A DNA stretch of 39,476 nt, from positions 1 through 39,476 of the forward strand of contig CADBHR010000006.1 in the NCBI GenBank assembly GCA_902794475.1, in the 5' to 3' direction. Shown here in pieces: positions 18,116-26,653 of this stretch (position 1 is the first letter of the stretch; the number at the start of each line of letters is the position of its first letter). The notes beneath the pieces were generated by a model that did no database searches, was not told the origin of the DNA, and saw only the letters and a list, made by a program, of their open reading frames with translations. The position numbers were made by a program, and so were the translations under genes. The stretch comes from an uncultured Methanobrevibacter sp. Its GTDB lineage: Archaea; Methanobacteriota; Methanobacteria; Methanobacteriales; Methanobacteriaceae.

Positions 18116-18367
18116 ATGGATTTAAGACAAAGAGCAGAAAAAAGAGTTGATGCAAAAATCGAATTTCAAGAAAATCTATATAAATATTTAATAGTAAATG
18201 TAATAATAGCAGTTATTTGCCTGTTATTCCTGCAAAGTTTTTGGCTATTGTTCTTTGTAATGTTTTTCTGGGGATTTGGCGTCTTAGATAAGTTTTTTAA
18301 AGCCTATTCCATTAAAGATTATCGAGAAGAAATGATAGAAAAAGAACTTTCAAAAATGGGTGAATAA
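18116..18367 (+). CDS. Small 2TM-domain membrane protein (first copy)
   Basis: An 83-residue protein of the 2TM type: a charged N-terminal helix (DLRQRAEKRVDAKIEFQ), two membrane segments (about 25-42 and 45-62) joined by a very short turn, and a charged C-terminal helix. The second segment contains FFWGFGVLDKFFKAY. Such modules are found alone or fused to histidine kinases in bacteria, and their function is unclear. It is followed at once by a paralogue. Both lie upstream of a LytTR regulator, suggesting a membrane-signalling or stress-response operon. The ribosome-binding site is AGGTG ahead of the ATG. Confidence 0.75.
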   Translation: MDLRQRAEKRVDAKIEFQENLYKYLIVNVIIAVICLLFLQSFWLLFFVMFFWGFGVLDKFFKAYSIKDYREEMIEKELSKMGE

Positions 18368-18368
18368 G

Positions 18369-18641
18369 ATGTCTGATAATTTATACAAAAGAGCTGAGGA
18401 AATAGTTGAGAAAAAAATAAAATTCTATAAGAACTTACAAGCATACCTTATTGTCAATGCATTTTTGGCAGTTATTAATTGGTTTTTCACACCGGAATTC
18501 TGGTGGGTATTGTTTCCTATGTTTTTCTGGGGAATAGGAGTATTGAAAGACTTTTTAATGGCATTTGTATTTGTCAATAAGTTTAGTGATGATTACAGAG
18601 AGCGTAAAATCAAAGAAGAAATGGAAAAATTGAAGGCATAA
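18369..18641 (+). CDS. Small 2TM-domain membrane protein (second copy)
   Basis: A 90-residue paralogue of the preceding gene with the same layout: LYKRAEEIVEKKIKFYKNLQ, two membrane segments containing NWFF and MFFWGIGVLKDFLMAF, and a charged tail, SDDYRERKIKEEMEKLKA. The start is set at the ATG at 18369, five bases after GGTGA. An in-frame GTG at 18360 lies within that ribosome-binding site and is less likely. The two copies differ in the second membrane segment and in the spacer before the last helix, so they probably form a hetero-oligomer or have separate partners. That is an inference. Confidence 0.73.
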   Translation: MSDNLYKRAEEIVEKKIKFYKNLQAYLIVNAFLAVINWFFTPEFWWVLFPMFFWGIGVLKDFLMAFVFVNKFSDDYRERKIKEEMEKLKA

Positions 18642-18644
18642 ATT

Positions 18645-19085
18645 ATGAAGGTAAACTTATTTGTTTCAAGAGATATTGAAGAGCCTTATGCAGATATTCA
18701 CACTAATGAACTGACGGACAATGTTTCAAAAGCCATATCTATTTTGGAAAGTGATGAATCGTCTGATATGGTTGCCGTAAAAAAAGGATCTGACATTGCT
18801 CTTCTGCAGATGGATGAGATATTCATGTTCAGGGTTGAAGACAAGCAGGTAAAAGTGTATTCCGAAAATAGTGAGTATATAATAAAAAAGCCATTATATC
18901 AGGTTGAGGAGACATTAAGCAGTGATTTTGTAAGAATTTCAAAAACCACTATCGTTAATCTGAAAAGGATTGACCGTGTAGCTCCTTCACTTAAGGGAAT
19001 GATGTTCATTGAGTTAAAAAATGGTTTAAAGGACAATATCTCAAGAAAATATTTGCCGGACTTTAAACAGGCTTTGGATTTGTAG
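18645..19085 (+). CDS. LytTR-family DNA-binding regulator
   Basis: A 146-residue regulator without a receiver domain. Residues about 1-45 form a small N-terminal domain. Residues about 46-146 are a LytTR DNA-binding domain, with the strands ALLQMDEIFMFRVEDKQVKV and EYIIKKPLYQVEETL and the recognition region DFVRISKTTIVNLKRIDRV. LytTR proteins are common in Firmicutes and uncommon in archaea. In bacteria, stand-alone LytTR genes are often paired with a membrane protein that restrains them. The next gene here, a DUF3021-type membrane protein, fits that pairing. The target promoter is unknown; autoregulation of this operon is typical of the family. Confidence 0.85.
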   Translation: MKVNLFVSRDIEEPYADIHTNELTDNVSKAISILESDESSDMVAVKKGSDIALLQMDEIFMFRVEDKQVKVYSENSEYIIKKPLYQVEETLSSDFVRISKTTIVNLKRIDRVAPSLKGMMFIELKNGLKDNISRKYLPDFKQALDL

Positions 19086-19093
19086 GTGAAAAA

Positions 19094-19519
19094 ATGAAAG
19101 TTGATTTGATTAAAAGATTGGCAATGGGCGCTTTTGTCGGCTGTTTTATTGTGATGCTTGTAATGGTTTTCATGTCTTTAGAAAGAGGTCCTCAAAATGT
19201 CCAATTTGATGGTATGACAATAATTAATGCATTTTTAGGTTCAATTGTTGTCGGTTGGGGATTTTCACTGACCGGATTGATCTATGAAAGGGAAGATATA
19301 GCTTTTCCTCTTCAAATTGCATTTCAAATGGGAATTGGAATGTTAATACTATTTGCAATGGCAGTTTATCTTCAGTGGATGCCGGTTAACCTGGGAATTG
19401 GAATAATCATTGAATGGATAATCATAGCATGCATATTTGCGGCCGTTTCATGGTGCGGATTTTACATCTATTATTATCTTGTCGCACGAGAATTAAATAA
19501 AAAAATAGTTAATAAGTAA
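19094..19519 (+). CDS. DUF3021-type four-TM membrane partner of the LytTR regulator
   Basis: A 141-residue membrane protein with four predicted segments (about 9-27, 42-62, 73-93 and 103-127) and a short charged C-terminus. Length, topology and position directly after a LytTR gene match the DUF3021 family. By analogy with bacterial LytTR regulatory systems it may hold the regulator inactive at the membrane until a signal is sensed. The signal is unknown. A TAGGTGAAAAA ribosome-binding site overlaps the end of the regulator gene. The stop codon lies in a hairpin shared with the convergent adhesin gene. Confidence 0.78.
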   Translation: MKVDLIKRLAMGAFVGCFIVMLVMVFMSLERGPQNVQFDGMTIINAFLGSIVVGWGFSLTGLIYEREDIAFPLQIAFQMGIGMLILFAMAVYLQWMPVNLGIGIIIEWIIIACIFAAVSWCGFYIYYYLVARELNKKIVNK

Positions 19520-19537
19520 ATAGCCAAGCTATTTACT
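19515..19537. terminator. Bidirectional stem-loop containing both convergent stop codons
   Basis: AGTAAATAGC pairs perfectly with GCTATTTACT around a CAA loop. The TAA of the DUF3021 gene (19517-19519) and the TAG of the minus-strand adhesin (19529-19531) both fall in the stem. T-rich DNA follows on the plus strand, so it can serve as a shared terminator for the two converging units. Confidence 0.65.
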
Positions 19538-21124
19538 CTCATTTTTGTTTCTTTTGTATCCAATAATCAATAAAATTAATGCAGCAACCATTGCAATGAA
19601 ATACCTAAGGTCTAAATTGCCTTGTTTTGCAACTGAACCTCCATTAGTCTTATTCAACTCGTAGGCCTTGTCATCATCACCGTGGGATGTTGAATTTCCC
19701 AAAACTAGTTGTTGATTAACATTACTTTCAATCAGGTTAGATTTGGCCTCAGAAGGTATTGTATTATTTTCATTACTTTCAATTGATTTTAATTTATCTG
19801 AATTTCTTATAATTTTTGGATTTTTCAAATCATCTGAAGCATGTTTATTAATGTTGGCATTATTTTCATTTTGATTGGATTCAGGAGCTTTAAATTGACT
19901 TTTCAGATTGTTGAGTGAATCATCCGGGAAAAAGTCTTTAATCAAATCGCCGTACTTATCTAATAAATTCATATTTAGAATGCTGAACAAATTGGATTTG
20001 ATTGTTGATGATACCCTACTTCGGTCTGTCACATGGTTCGGGTCAATCACAGAAGAATCATTCGGATCTTCTTCTCCCCAATCGTTATTGTTGAATTTGG
20101 TATACAAATGGTTAGTGTCTTTCCATTTGATAAATATCTCTTTGCCGTATGGTGATGAATTATTGGTAATTATATTATTGTGGATATTTATCACTGTTTT
20201 TGCATCGTACATAGGCTGCTGTATGTAGAAAGAGCCTCCTGTCTCTCCGCCATCGTTATTGGTGATAATGGAATTTTCAAGATTAATATTTCCTGAAACC
20301 ATTACTGCTCCACCGTTTGTTCCGGCAGTATTGTTCATGAAAATGCATCTGTTGATATGTGATTCACCTGACCAGCTGTAATATGCTCCACCCCATTCGT
20401 CAGCATGGTTAAACATGAAAATGCAATCTTCAACATTTCCGAATCCTGAAACGCTCACTCTTATTGCTCCGCCGTCCCGGTGTGCTGAATTATTGATAAA
20501 AACACAATTGTAAATGTCTGAATCCGCAAAGCAGGTTGTTACCGCTCCGCCGTCATGGCCTGCATGATTATTCATGAAAAATGAATTGTTCAATAGCAGA
20601 TATCCTCTATGGGTTTCGTTTCCATAGTTTGATATCCCTCCGGCATTTACGCTGGCAGTATTATTTATGAAATAGCAATTGTCCACATACGCGTGTCCGG
20701 TTTCCATGGAAATCGCTCCACCAAATCCCTCTACATTTGCATTGATGAATGTCAGGTTTTTAAAAGTGACATGTACACTATCATTTCTTATAAGAAAAAT
20801 GCCTGACTTTTTTTCTCCATCGATGATGACATCACGTGGATTGGCATTTCCTTTAATCGTTAGATTTTTTGTTATTTCAAAATCGCTGATTCTGTAGGTT
20901 CCCTTTTCAAGAGTGATTATATCGTTATCCCTAGCTTCTGATAGTTCTTTAATTAACTTTGAAGATGAATCTACTGGGATTTCATCATTTTGAAGCTGAT
21001 TATCGTCAAATATCTCCATATTTTTTGTTGAATTGGTTATATCCGTTGCATTTGCAGCAGAAATGCTTATCAAAATAATCATAATCAGCAATATGAGATA
21101 ATATTTTGCATGGATTGTTTTCAT
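19529..21124 (-). CDS. Membrane-anchored adhesin-like protein with parallel beta-helix
   Basis: A 531-residue surface protein on the minus strand. A signal peptide (residues 1-26, ending SAANATD) leads into a beta-helix (about 50-345) of polymorphic-outer-membrane-protein type. Its turns repeat as N-N-(S/T)-A ... GGA(I/V), and each rung ends in CxFxNN or CIFMNN. Residues about 350-495 are a polar Asn/Ser/Lys-rich linker crossing the wall. A single membrane segment (about 508-523) and a basic tail anchor it. It is divergent from the next adhesin across a 554-base AT-rich region and converges on the LytTR operon. The ligand is unknown; such proteins are thought to bind host or bacterial surfaces. 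Confidence 0.85.
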   Translation of the reverse strand: MKTIHAKYYLILLIMIILISISAANATDITNSTKNMEIFDDNQLQNDEIPVDSSSKLIKELSEARDNDIITLEKGTYRISDFEITKNLTIKGNANPRDVIIDGEKKSGIFLIRNDSVHVTFKNLTFINANVEGFGGAISMETGHAYVDNCYFINNTASVNAGGISNYGNETHRGYLLLNNSFFMNNHAGHDGGAVTTCFADSDIYNCVFINNSAHRDGGAIRVSVSGFGNVEDCIFMFNHADEWGGAYYSWSGESHINRCIFMNNTAGTNGGAVMVSGNINLENSIITNNDGGETGGSFYIQQPMYDAKTVINIHNNIITNNSSPYGKEIFIKWKDTNHLYTKFNNNDWGEEDPNDSSVIDPNHVTDRSRVSSTIKSNLFSILNMNLLDKYGDLIKDFFPDDSLNNLKSQFKAPESNQNENNANINKHASDDLKNPKIIRNSDKLKSIESNENNTIPSEAKSNLIESNVNQQLVLGNSTSHGDDDKAYELNKTNGGSVAKQGNLDLRYFIAMVAALILLIIGYKRNKNESK

Positions 21125-21678
21125 CTCCTTTATTTTTTTTAGAGAAACTATAATTTTATTTTTGAAAAATATGATATATAATAATTTTTATATCGATTTT
21201 TTTATATTTTTAAAGTTTTCATTGATTTTTAATTAAAATTGCATATAACTTTTTAATTTAATATATATTTGTTTTTAATAAATTTTTAGGTGCTTATTTA
21301 TTATTTTAAAGTTTTTAAAATGTTTAGTTTTATTTTAGGGGATAAATTGTTTTTTTATCGTTATGAATTATTTTTCATATTTTTTAAATTAGTTTTAAAA
21401 TCGTTAAAATAATTATTTAAACTAAAATAATTTTTATTTTATTATATTTTATTTAATAATTTCTTAAAATTATTTATTAAAGGTTATATACTGTTTTTTT
21501 TAAATTTAACTAATTTTTATTAAAATTTATATTTATCGATAAATAATAAGATTTATATTACTTATCGATAAAAAATATTAAGTGACTAATATCTAATAAA
21601 AATGTTCAAGTTATGCATGATGATTTTTTTATTTTTTATTAGTTAGGTTTAAAATAGATTCAAAGGGAGAAAAAAATT
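21125..21678. promoter_or_regulatory. Long divergent AT-rich promoter region between two adhesin genes
   Basis: No credible gene is seen in these 554 bases, which are extremely AT-rich. For the minus-strand adhesin, an ATATAAAAA box lies about 70 bases upstream of its ATG with ATCGAT next to it (21192-21197). For the plus-strand adhesin, a TATA-like box at 21551-21560 is flanked by two palindromes listed separately, giving a leader of about 100 bases that ends in AAAGGGAG. The rest is poly-A and poly-T tracts that may be intrinsically bent. Confidence 0.5.
21530..21571 (+). promoter_or_regulatory. Paired TTATCGATAA palindromes flanking a TATA-like box
   Basis: Two perfect copies of TTATCGATAA occur at 21533-21542 and 21562-21571, with centres 29 bases apart. 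The first extends to a 16-base palindrome (21530-21545). ATTTATATTA lies between them and the second copy starts one C after it. This is the layout expected of a dimeric repressor covering a core promoter. A third copy with the same TATA-C-palindrome order is upstream of the ABC transporter. Confidence 0.55.
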
Positions 21679-23478
21679 ATGAATAATAAAAAGATTTTAT
21701 TATCCATCTTTTTAGTTGTTTTAATTGCATTTTCTGTTAGTTCAGTTTCTGCAGGAAACTCTACTGATGATATTGTAGCAACTGACGATGCAGAAGTTGT
21801 GGCAACAGAAGATGTTGAATTGTTGGCTGCTGATCCGATCTCACCAACCACCAATACATCTGATGGTATTCAAACAGCAGTTGAAACAGCTCAAGATGGA
21901 GGAACTGTTGATTTAAGTAATTATGCTACTTATGATATAACAAATAATACAATAACTGTGACTAAGGATAATCTTTTAATAAAAGGTAATGGTACAACTA
22001 CAATTTATGGTCATGGTGCAAATAACGGATTTTTCGATGTTAAATCTAAAGGAGTAACCATTCAGGGAATAGTATTCATTGACAACAACCCTAAAAATAA
22101 TTTAACCTACGATGGTTCAGTAAACGGTTGGGGTGTTCGCTTTGCAGGTTCTCTCGCTGAAGGCGGAGCCGTAGACAACTGTGTTTTCAACAATTTCAAC
22201 CAAGCAGTTGTGGTTTCCTCATGTGATTATATCACTGTCAAAAACAGTCAATTCTATGGAGGATATGCAACAAAACTCATAAACGACCCTACTGTCAACA
22301 AAGAACAAGGTTCAAAAGTAATCAGTGTAATGGGTTCCCATTACATCACTGTATTAAACAACACCTTTGCTGGTGTAGTATTGGATGCTATTTCCATTGC
22401 AGGAGGTAGTGGGGATGCAAAAATCCTAAACAACACTTTCATAAATAATGTTTATTCTATCTTCTTTGGAGGAGCATCTACTGACGGAACTTTCATCACA
22501 GGCAATACATTCACAGATTGTGGTTCATTTGATGATGGTGTTCACTCTTGGGATGCATATCCAGTAATCAGTATCCAAAAAGCTTCCAGTGGAGTTTTCA
22601 TCAGCAACAACACATTCAATGTGATTGACAATAACTGGTTAATTGCAGCTGAACAAGGAAACACCGCTCACGGTTATCCAAGTACTTTAGGTAACATCAA
22701 TGTAACCAACAATATCGTTAAAAAATCTCGTGATAGCGTTGTAACTTCCGGTGTAACCTTATTGCACATCTTATGCAGATCAGGAATGTTAAACCCATAT
22801 CAAGAGATTCAAATCTCAGGCAATAATGTTGCTGATGGTGTAAAAACTTTAGTTGTATGGTGTAACGATTGGGGTAGTGAAGATGCAAGCCCAAGTAATA
22901 TTGTAATTCCTAAAGCTGACTTAGTACAAACCCAAATTGCTATTAACAGTGTTGACGGAACCAAAATTACTGGTGTTTTAAAAGACATTTCAGGTAAAGC
23001 TATTGACGGTGCTGATTTAACCTACTCTATTAACAATGGTACTGCTGTAAAAGTAACTACCGATGACAACGGTGTTTTCATTATCACCGGTGAATCCGGT
23101 AAAACTATTGCTATTAATTTTGCAGCTACAGATAAATTTGCAGCATCTGCAAATTCAATTACCTTAACTCCTGAAACCAAAACTGTTACAGTATCTAAAA
23201 AAGCAGTTACACTCAAAGCTCCAAAAGCTACATTTAAAGTTAAAAAGACCAAAAAAGTTAAAATTACTTTAAAATCTGGTAGCAAAGCATTAGCTGGTAA
23301 AAAAGTAACAATTAATGTTAACGGTAAAGCTTTCTCCGCTAAAACCAACAGTAAAGGTGTAGCAACCATTAAAGTTAAATTAACTAAAAAAGGTACTTAC
23401 AGCTATGTAGCTAGCTTTGCTGGTGACAGTACATACAATTCAGGACTTAAAGCGGGTAAAATTGTTGTTAAAAAATAA
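21679..23478 (+). CDS. Adhesin-like protein with beta-helix and two C-terminal Ig-like domains
   Basis: A 599-residue secreted protein. The signal peptide (residues 1-26, ending SVSAGN) is followed by a pectate-lyase-like beta-helix (about 50-400), a first Ig-like domain (about 415-505) and a Lys-rich second Ig-like domain (about 508-599) ending KIVVKK. There is no transmembrane segment; the basic Ig tail may bind the acidic cell wall. Codons such as GGT, AAC, ACC and CGT for their residues are more frequent than in neighbouring adhesins and resemble the ribosomal protein gene in this window, hinting at strong expression. The long leader, paired operators and very strong terminator fit an abundant, regulated surface protein. 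Confidence 0.85.
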   Translation: MNNKKILLSIFLVVLIAFSVSSVSAGNSTDDIVATDDAEVVATEDVELLAADPISPTTNTSDGIQTAVETAQDGGTVDLSNYATYDITNNTITVTKDNLLIKGNGTTTIYGHGANNGFFDVKSKGVTIQGIVFIDNNPKNNLTYDGSVNGWGVRFAGSLAEGGAVDNCVFNNFNQAVVVSSCDYITVKNSQFYGGYATKLINDPTVNKEQGSKVISVMGSHYITVLNNTFAGVVLDAISIAGGSGDAKILNNTFINNVYSIFFGGASTDGTFITGNTFTDCGSFDDGVHSWDAYPVISIQKASSGVFISNNTFNVIDNNWLIAAEQGNTAHGYPSTLGNINVTNNIVKKSRDSVVTSGVTLLHILCRSGMLNPYQEIQISGNNVADGVKTLVVWCNDWGSEDASPSNIVIPKADLVQTQIAINSVDGTKITGVLKDISGKAIDGADLTYSINNGTAVKVTTDDNGVFIITGESGKTIAINFAATDKFAASANSITLTPETKTVTVSKKAVTLKAPKATFKVKKTKKVKITLKSGSKALAGKKVTINVNGKAFSAKTNSKGVATIKVKLTKKGTYSYVASFAGDSTYNSGLKAGKIVVKK

Positions 23479-23508
23479 ACAACAATTTTCTTTTTTTTCT
23501 TTTTTTTT
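23458..23508 (+). terminator. Strong terminator overlapping the adhesin stop codon
   Basis: AAAATTGTTGTT (23458-23469) pairs perfectly over 12 bases with AACAACAATTTT (23478-23489). The TAA (23476-23478) sits at the loop and stem edge. Two long T-runs follow immediately (23491-23508). It is the most terminator-like element of the window. Confidence 0.75.
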
Positions 23509-23551
23509 GACATTCTTTAATATTTGAGCTGTTATTTACATTATTATTTTT

Positions 23552-26494
23552 TTGGGGGAGATTTATATTAGAAAATCAAAATTTCTGTTCATATTCATTC
23601 TATTTTTTTCAATATTGATTATTAATGCCGTTTATGCTGACGGCAGCGAGACTGAAGGAAACTTAACTGATAAAAAGTTTGATGCAATACAGGTTCTAAT
23701 TGATGATGCAGAATCAGGTGATTCGATTTATTTGGAAAACCGGACATATGTAGGTGATGGCAATCCTATAAAAATCAATAAAGATATTACTATTTATGGA
23801 TCCGACTCGCATTCTGTTCTTGATGCAAATAATACATCTAGGATTTTTGAAATTTCAAAAAACATTAATGTAAACATCTTTGGATTGACAATAACCAATG
23901 GTTATTCAGATTCTACAGGGGGAGCAATTCATAATCAGGGTAAACTAAGCATATTTAATTCTACAATAATTAATAATCATGCCGAACGTGGAGGAATATA
24001 CTGTTCGGACAAATCAAATTTAAATATTTACAATACAAATTTTGAAGACAATACTGCAGATTCCGGTGCCGCAATTGAAAATGACAATCCAAATGGTGTC
24101 GTTAATATTATAAATTCATCCTTTATCCATAATGTCTGTGAAGAAGGGGGAGCAATCTATAACATTTGGGGCCAAATGAATGTATACAATTCCACTTTTA
24201 TGTACAACTCCGCTGAGAGGGGAGGAGCCATCTACAATAACCGGGGAATCCTTAAAGTTTATAATGCTAAAGTCATATCAAATATAGGGACAGACTTGGG
24301 TGCTGGAATAAAAAGTTGGGGTGTTTGTGAAGTTTACGATTCTATCATCATAAATAACACCAATCCTCTAAGGCAGGGTGGAGGTTTTTATGTTTCTGAA
24401 TTTTCATTGCTTCTTAAAAACTGTCTGGTCTTCGATAATTCTGCAGTAAATGGTGGTGGAGTTTATGTTGAGGCAAAGGCCAAATTGACTCTTAAAAACA
24501 CTTCAATAATAAATAATTCAGCCAATCGTGGTGGAGGCATTGACGTTAATGACGGATCCATCACATTGATTGACTCTGACATATCCAATAATTCTGCAAA
24601 AAACAACGGTGGAGGAATATATTGCGGGTGTCTGTCTCTTCGAAATATTGACGAGGGGGTAATCGATAGCTGTAAAATCTATAATAACTCAGCCGTTAAC
24701 GGTGGCGGAATCTATGTAAGTGAAGTCACTGTCAATATGATGAACTGTGAATTGAGCAAAAACCGTGCAAACGAAGGAGGGGCAGTTTACAATGCCGGAA
24801 AATTTACTTTGAAAGATTCTCTCATAACTTCAAGTAATGCTGGAAATGGTGCAGGAATATACAATAAAAAGCAATTAAATATTGAAGGAGTCATTGCAAG
24901 TAAAAACATTGCCTCTCAAAATGGTGGCGTAATTTATAATTGTGCAGATTCCCTTATCAATCAGTTAAGCTCAAATTTCAACGAGGCATATTTTGGTGGA
25001 GTAATCTATAACGTTGCGACAATAAATATTTCCAGTTCTGAATTCAATTCAAACAAGGCATCTCAAGCAGGAGTGATTTATTCATCTTCAAATTTAGAAA
25101 TAAACAATTCAAAATTTAACAATAATCAGATCAATCGTAAAGGAGGAGTAATGTATCTTGCAATGGGAAACGCCACAGTTGATAATTCAGTGTTCTCACT
25201 TAACACAGGTGCAGATGAGGGTGGTGTAATATTTAACGATGGTGCAGATGTTTATATTTTCAATTCCCAATTCAAATCAAACAAGGCTAAAAGCTATGGG
25301 GGAGCTATTGATAATGCCGGAAAAATAACTATCATAAATTCATTATTTGATAATAATGGCGCTTATGGTGCAGGGGTTATTGACAATGGTGGAATCTTAA
25401 CAATACTTCATTCAAACTTCACAAACAATAAGGCAACCGTAAACGGCGGGGCCATCGATAACAATAATGTTTTGAATGTTATAGGATCTGTCTTTGAAAA
25501 TAATGTTGCAGGCGCTGAAGGAGGAGCAATCATTGCAAGAAATGACATTAATATAACTCACAGTTCATTATTCAACAATCAGGCAACTACAGGCAGTGCA
25601 ATATATGTAAATAACAATAACAGTAATTTGTCTGAAAATTGGTGGGGAAGCAACAATCCCGATTTTGGAAATCTGATCAGATTTAACATTTCCAAGGATT
25701 TCACATGGATTGTAATGTCCTTTAAAAGTGCTGAACCTCTAATGCAGTATGAAAACGGAAAGGTCATAATCGGTTTTAATGAATTAAAAAACAAAAACAA
25801 TCAGATTTCACAAATTGCTAATCCTGAACAATTGCCTGTTTTTAAAGTGAGTTTGTCCGCAGGCGACACTTTATTTGTTGAAAATGGATACGTATTGAAA
25901 TCATTATATGTCCCTAAGATTTCATCACTTGTATCTAAACTGAATAATCAGTCCCTTGTGTTGGCTGTCAGCAATAATCCCTCTAAGATAATCAATAATA
26001 AGAATGTTGCTGTGGATTATAGTGGAAAAGTGACATTCAAGGTCCGTGTGGTAGGTTCCAATGCTAAGGTTGTAGGCAATAATGAAGTTGTGGTCATGAA
26101 ACTGGCCGGAAAGACATATAATGTAAAAACTGATAAGAATGGATATGCATCCAAAACATTCAGTTTGCTGCCGGGAAAATATTCCATTACAGCATCATAT
26201 AAGGGATCATCTGTAAAAAACAGTATTGTCATTAAGAATGTCCTAAAGGTTAAAAGTGTCTCTAAGAAAAAGGCTAAAAAAATCAAATATTCTGCCACTC
26301 TCAAAACCAGTAAAGGAAAAGCCATTTCAGGTAAAAAGATTACTTTTAAGGTTAAAGGCAAAACCTACAAGGCAAAAACAAATAAAAAAGGAATTGCAAC
26401 CGTTAGTTTAAAGAATCTGAAAGTGGGGAAATATAAGATTTCAGTTAGCTACTTGAAGTTGACTAAAAGGGCGGTTTTAAAAGTTAAAAGATAA
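23552..26494 (+). CDS. Large adhesin-like protein with GGxIYN beta-helix repeats
   Basis: A surface protein of about 980 residues. A hydrophobic export signal (ending NAVYADGS) is followed by a long beta-helix (about 50-720) with more than twenty rungs carrying GGAIYN, GGGIYV or GGVIYN turns, the chlamydial Pmp-like repeat type. Two C-terminal Ig-like domains (about 800-980) end in a very Lys-rich stretch. No membrane segment is present. The start is unusual: no ATG lies before the signal. A TTG at 23552 is in frame but precedes GGGGGAG, while an in-frame ATT at 23567 sits six bases after that ribosome-binding site. Either translation starts at ATT, or an ATG was lost by mutation and expression is weak. 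Confidence 0.8.
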   Translation: MGEIYIRKSKFLFIFILFFSILIINAVYADGSETEGNLTDKKFDAIQVLIDDAESGDSIYLENRTYVGDGNPIKINKDITIYGSDSHSVLDANNTSRIFEISKNINVNIFGLTITNGYSDSTGGAIHNQGKLSIFNSTIINNHAERGGIYCSDKSNLNIYNTNFEDNTADSGAAIENDNPNGVVNIINSSFIHNVCEEGGAIYNIWGQMNVYNSTFMYNSAERGGAIYNNRGILKVYNAKVISNIGTDLGAGIKSWGVCEVYDSIIINNTNPLRQGGGFYVSEFSLLLKNCLVFDNSAVNGGGVYVEAKAKLTLKNTSIINNSANRGGGIDVNDGSITLIDSDISNNSAKNNGGGIYCGCLSLRNIDEGVIDSCKIYNNSAVNGGGIYVSEVTVNMMNCELSKNRANEGGAVYNAGKFTLKDSLITSSNAGNGAGIYNKKQLNIEGVIASKNIASQNGGVIYNCADSLINQLSSNFNEAYFGGVIYNVATINISSSEFNSNKASQAGVIYSSSNLEINNSKFNNNQINRKGGVMYLAMGNATVDNSVFSLNTGADEGGVIFNDGADVYIFNSQFKSNKAKSYGGAIDNAGKITIINSLFDNNGAYGAGVIDNGGILTILHSNFTNNKATVNGGAIDNNNVLNVIGSVFENNVAGAEGGAIIARNDINITHSSLFNNQATTGSAIYVNNNNSNLSENWWGSNNPDFGNLIRFNISKDFTWIVMSFKSAEPLMQYENGKVIIGFNELKNKNNQISQIANPEQLPVFKVSLSAGDTLFVENGYVLKSLYVPKISSLVSKLNNQSLVLAVSNNPSKIINNKNVAVDYSGKVTFKVRVVGSNAKVVGNNEVVVMKLAGKTYNVKTDKNGYASKTFSLLPGKYSITASYKGSSVKNSIVIKNVLKVKSVSKKKAKKIKYSATLKTSKGKAISGKKITFKVKGKTYKAKTNKKGIATVSLKNLKVGKYKISVSYLKLTKRAVLKVKR

Positions 26495-26509
26495 AAATTT
26501 AACTTTTTT
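26479..26509 (+). terminator. Stem-loop around adhesin stop codon with T-run
   Basis: AAAAGTTAAA (26479-26488) pairs perfectly with TTTAACTTTT (26498-26507). The TAA (26492-26494) is in the nine-base loop, and T-rich DNA follows. Confidence 0.6.
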
Positions 26510-26653
26510 CTTTATGAATTTAACTTCAAATCAATTTTTTTATTTTTTTAATTTTTACTTTAATTGAAGAATAAACCGAAATATATTAATTATATCGATA
26601 GTTATATTATTATATATTGAACATTAAAATTTTCAAAATCATGAGGAGGAAAA

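Noticed and set aside
18360-18368. GTG start for the second 2TM gene
   Set aside because: It lies inside the GGTGA ribosome-binding site used by the ATG at 18369.
21301-21678. Replication origin in the AT-rich region
   Set aside because: No origin recognition box repeats or nearby cdc6 gene; extreme AT content is usual for long gaps in this genome.
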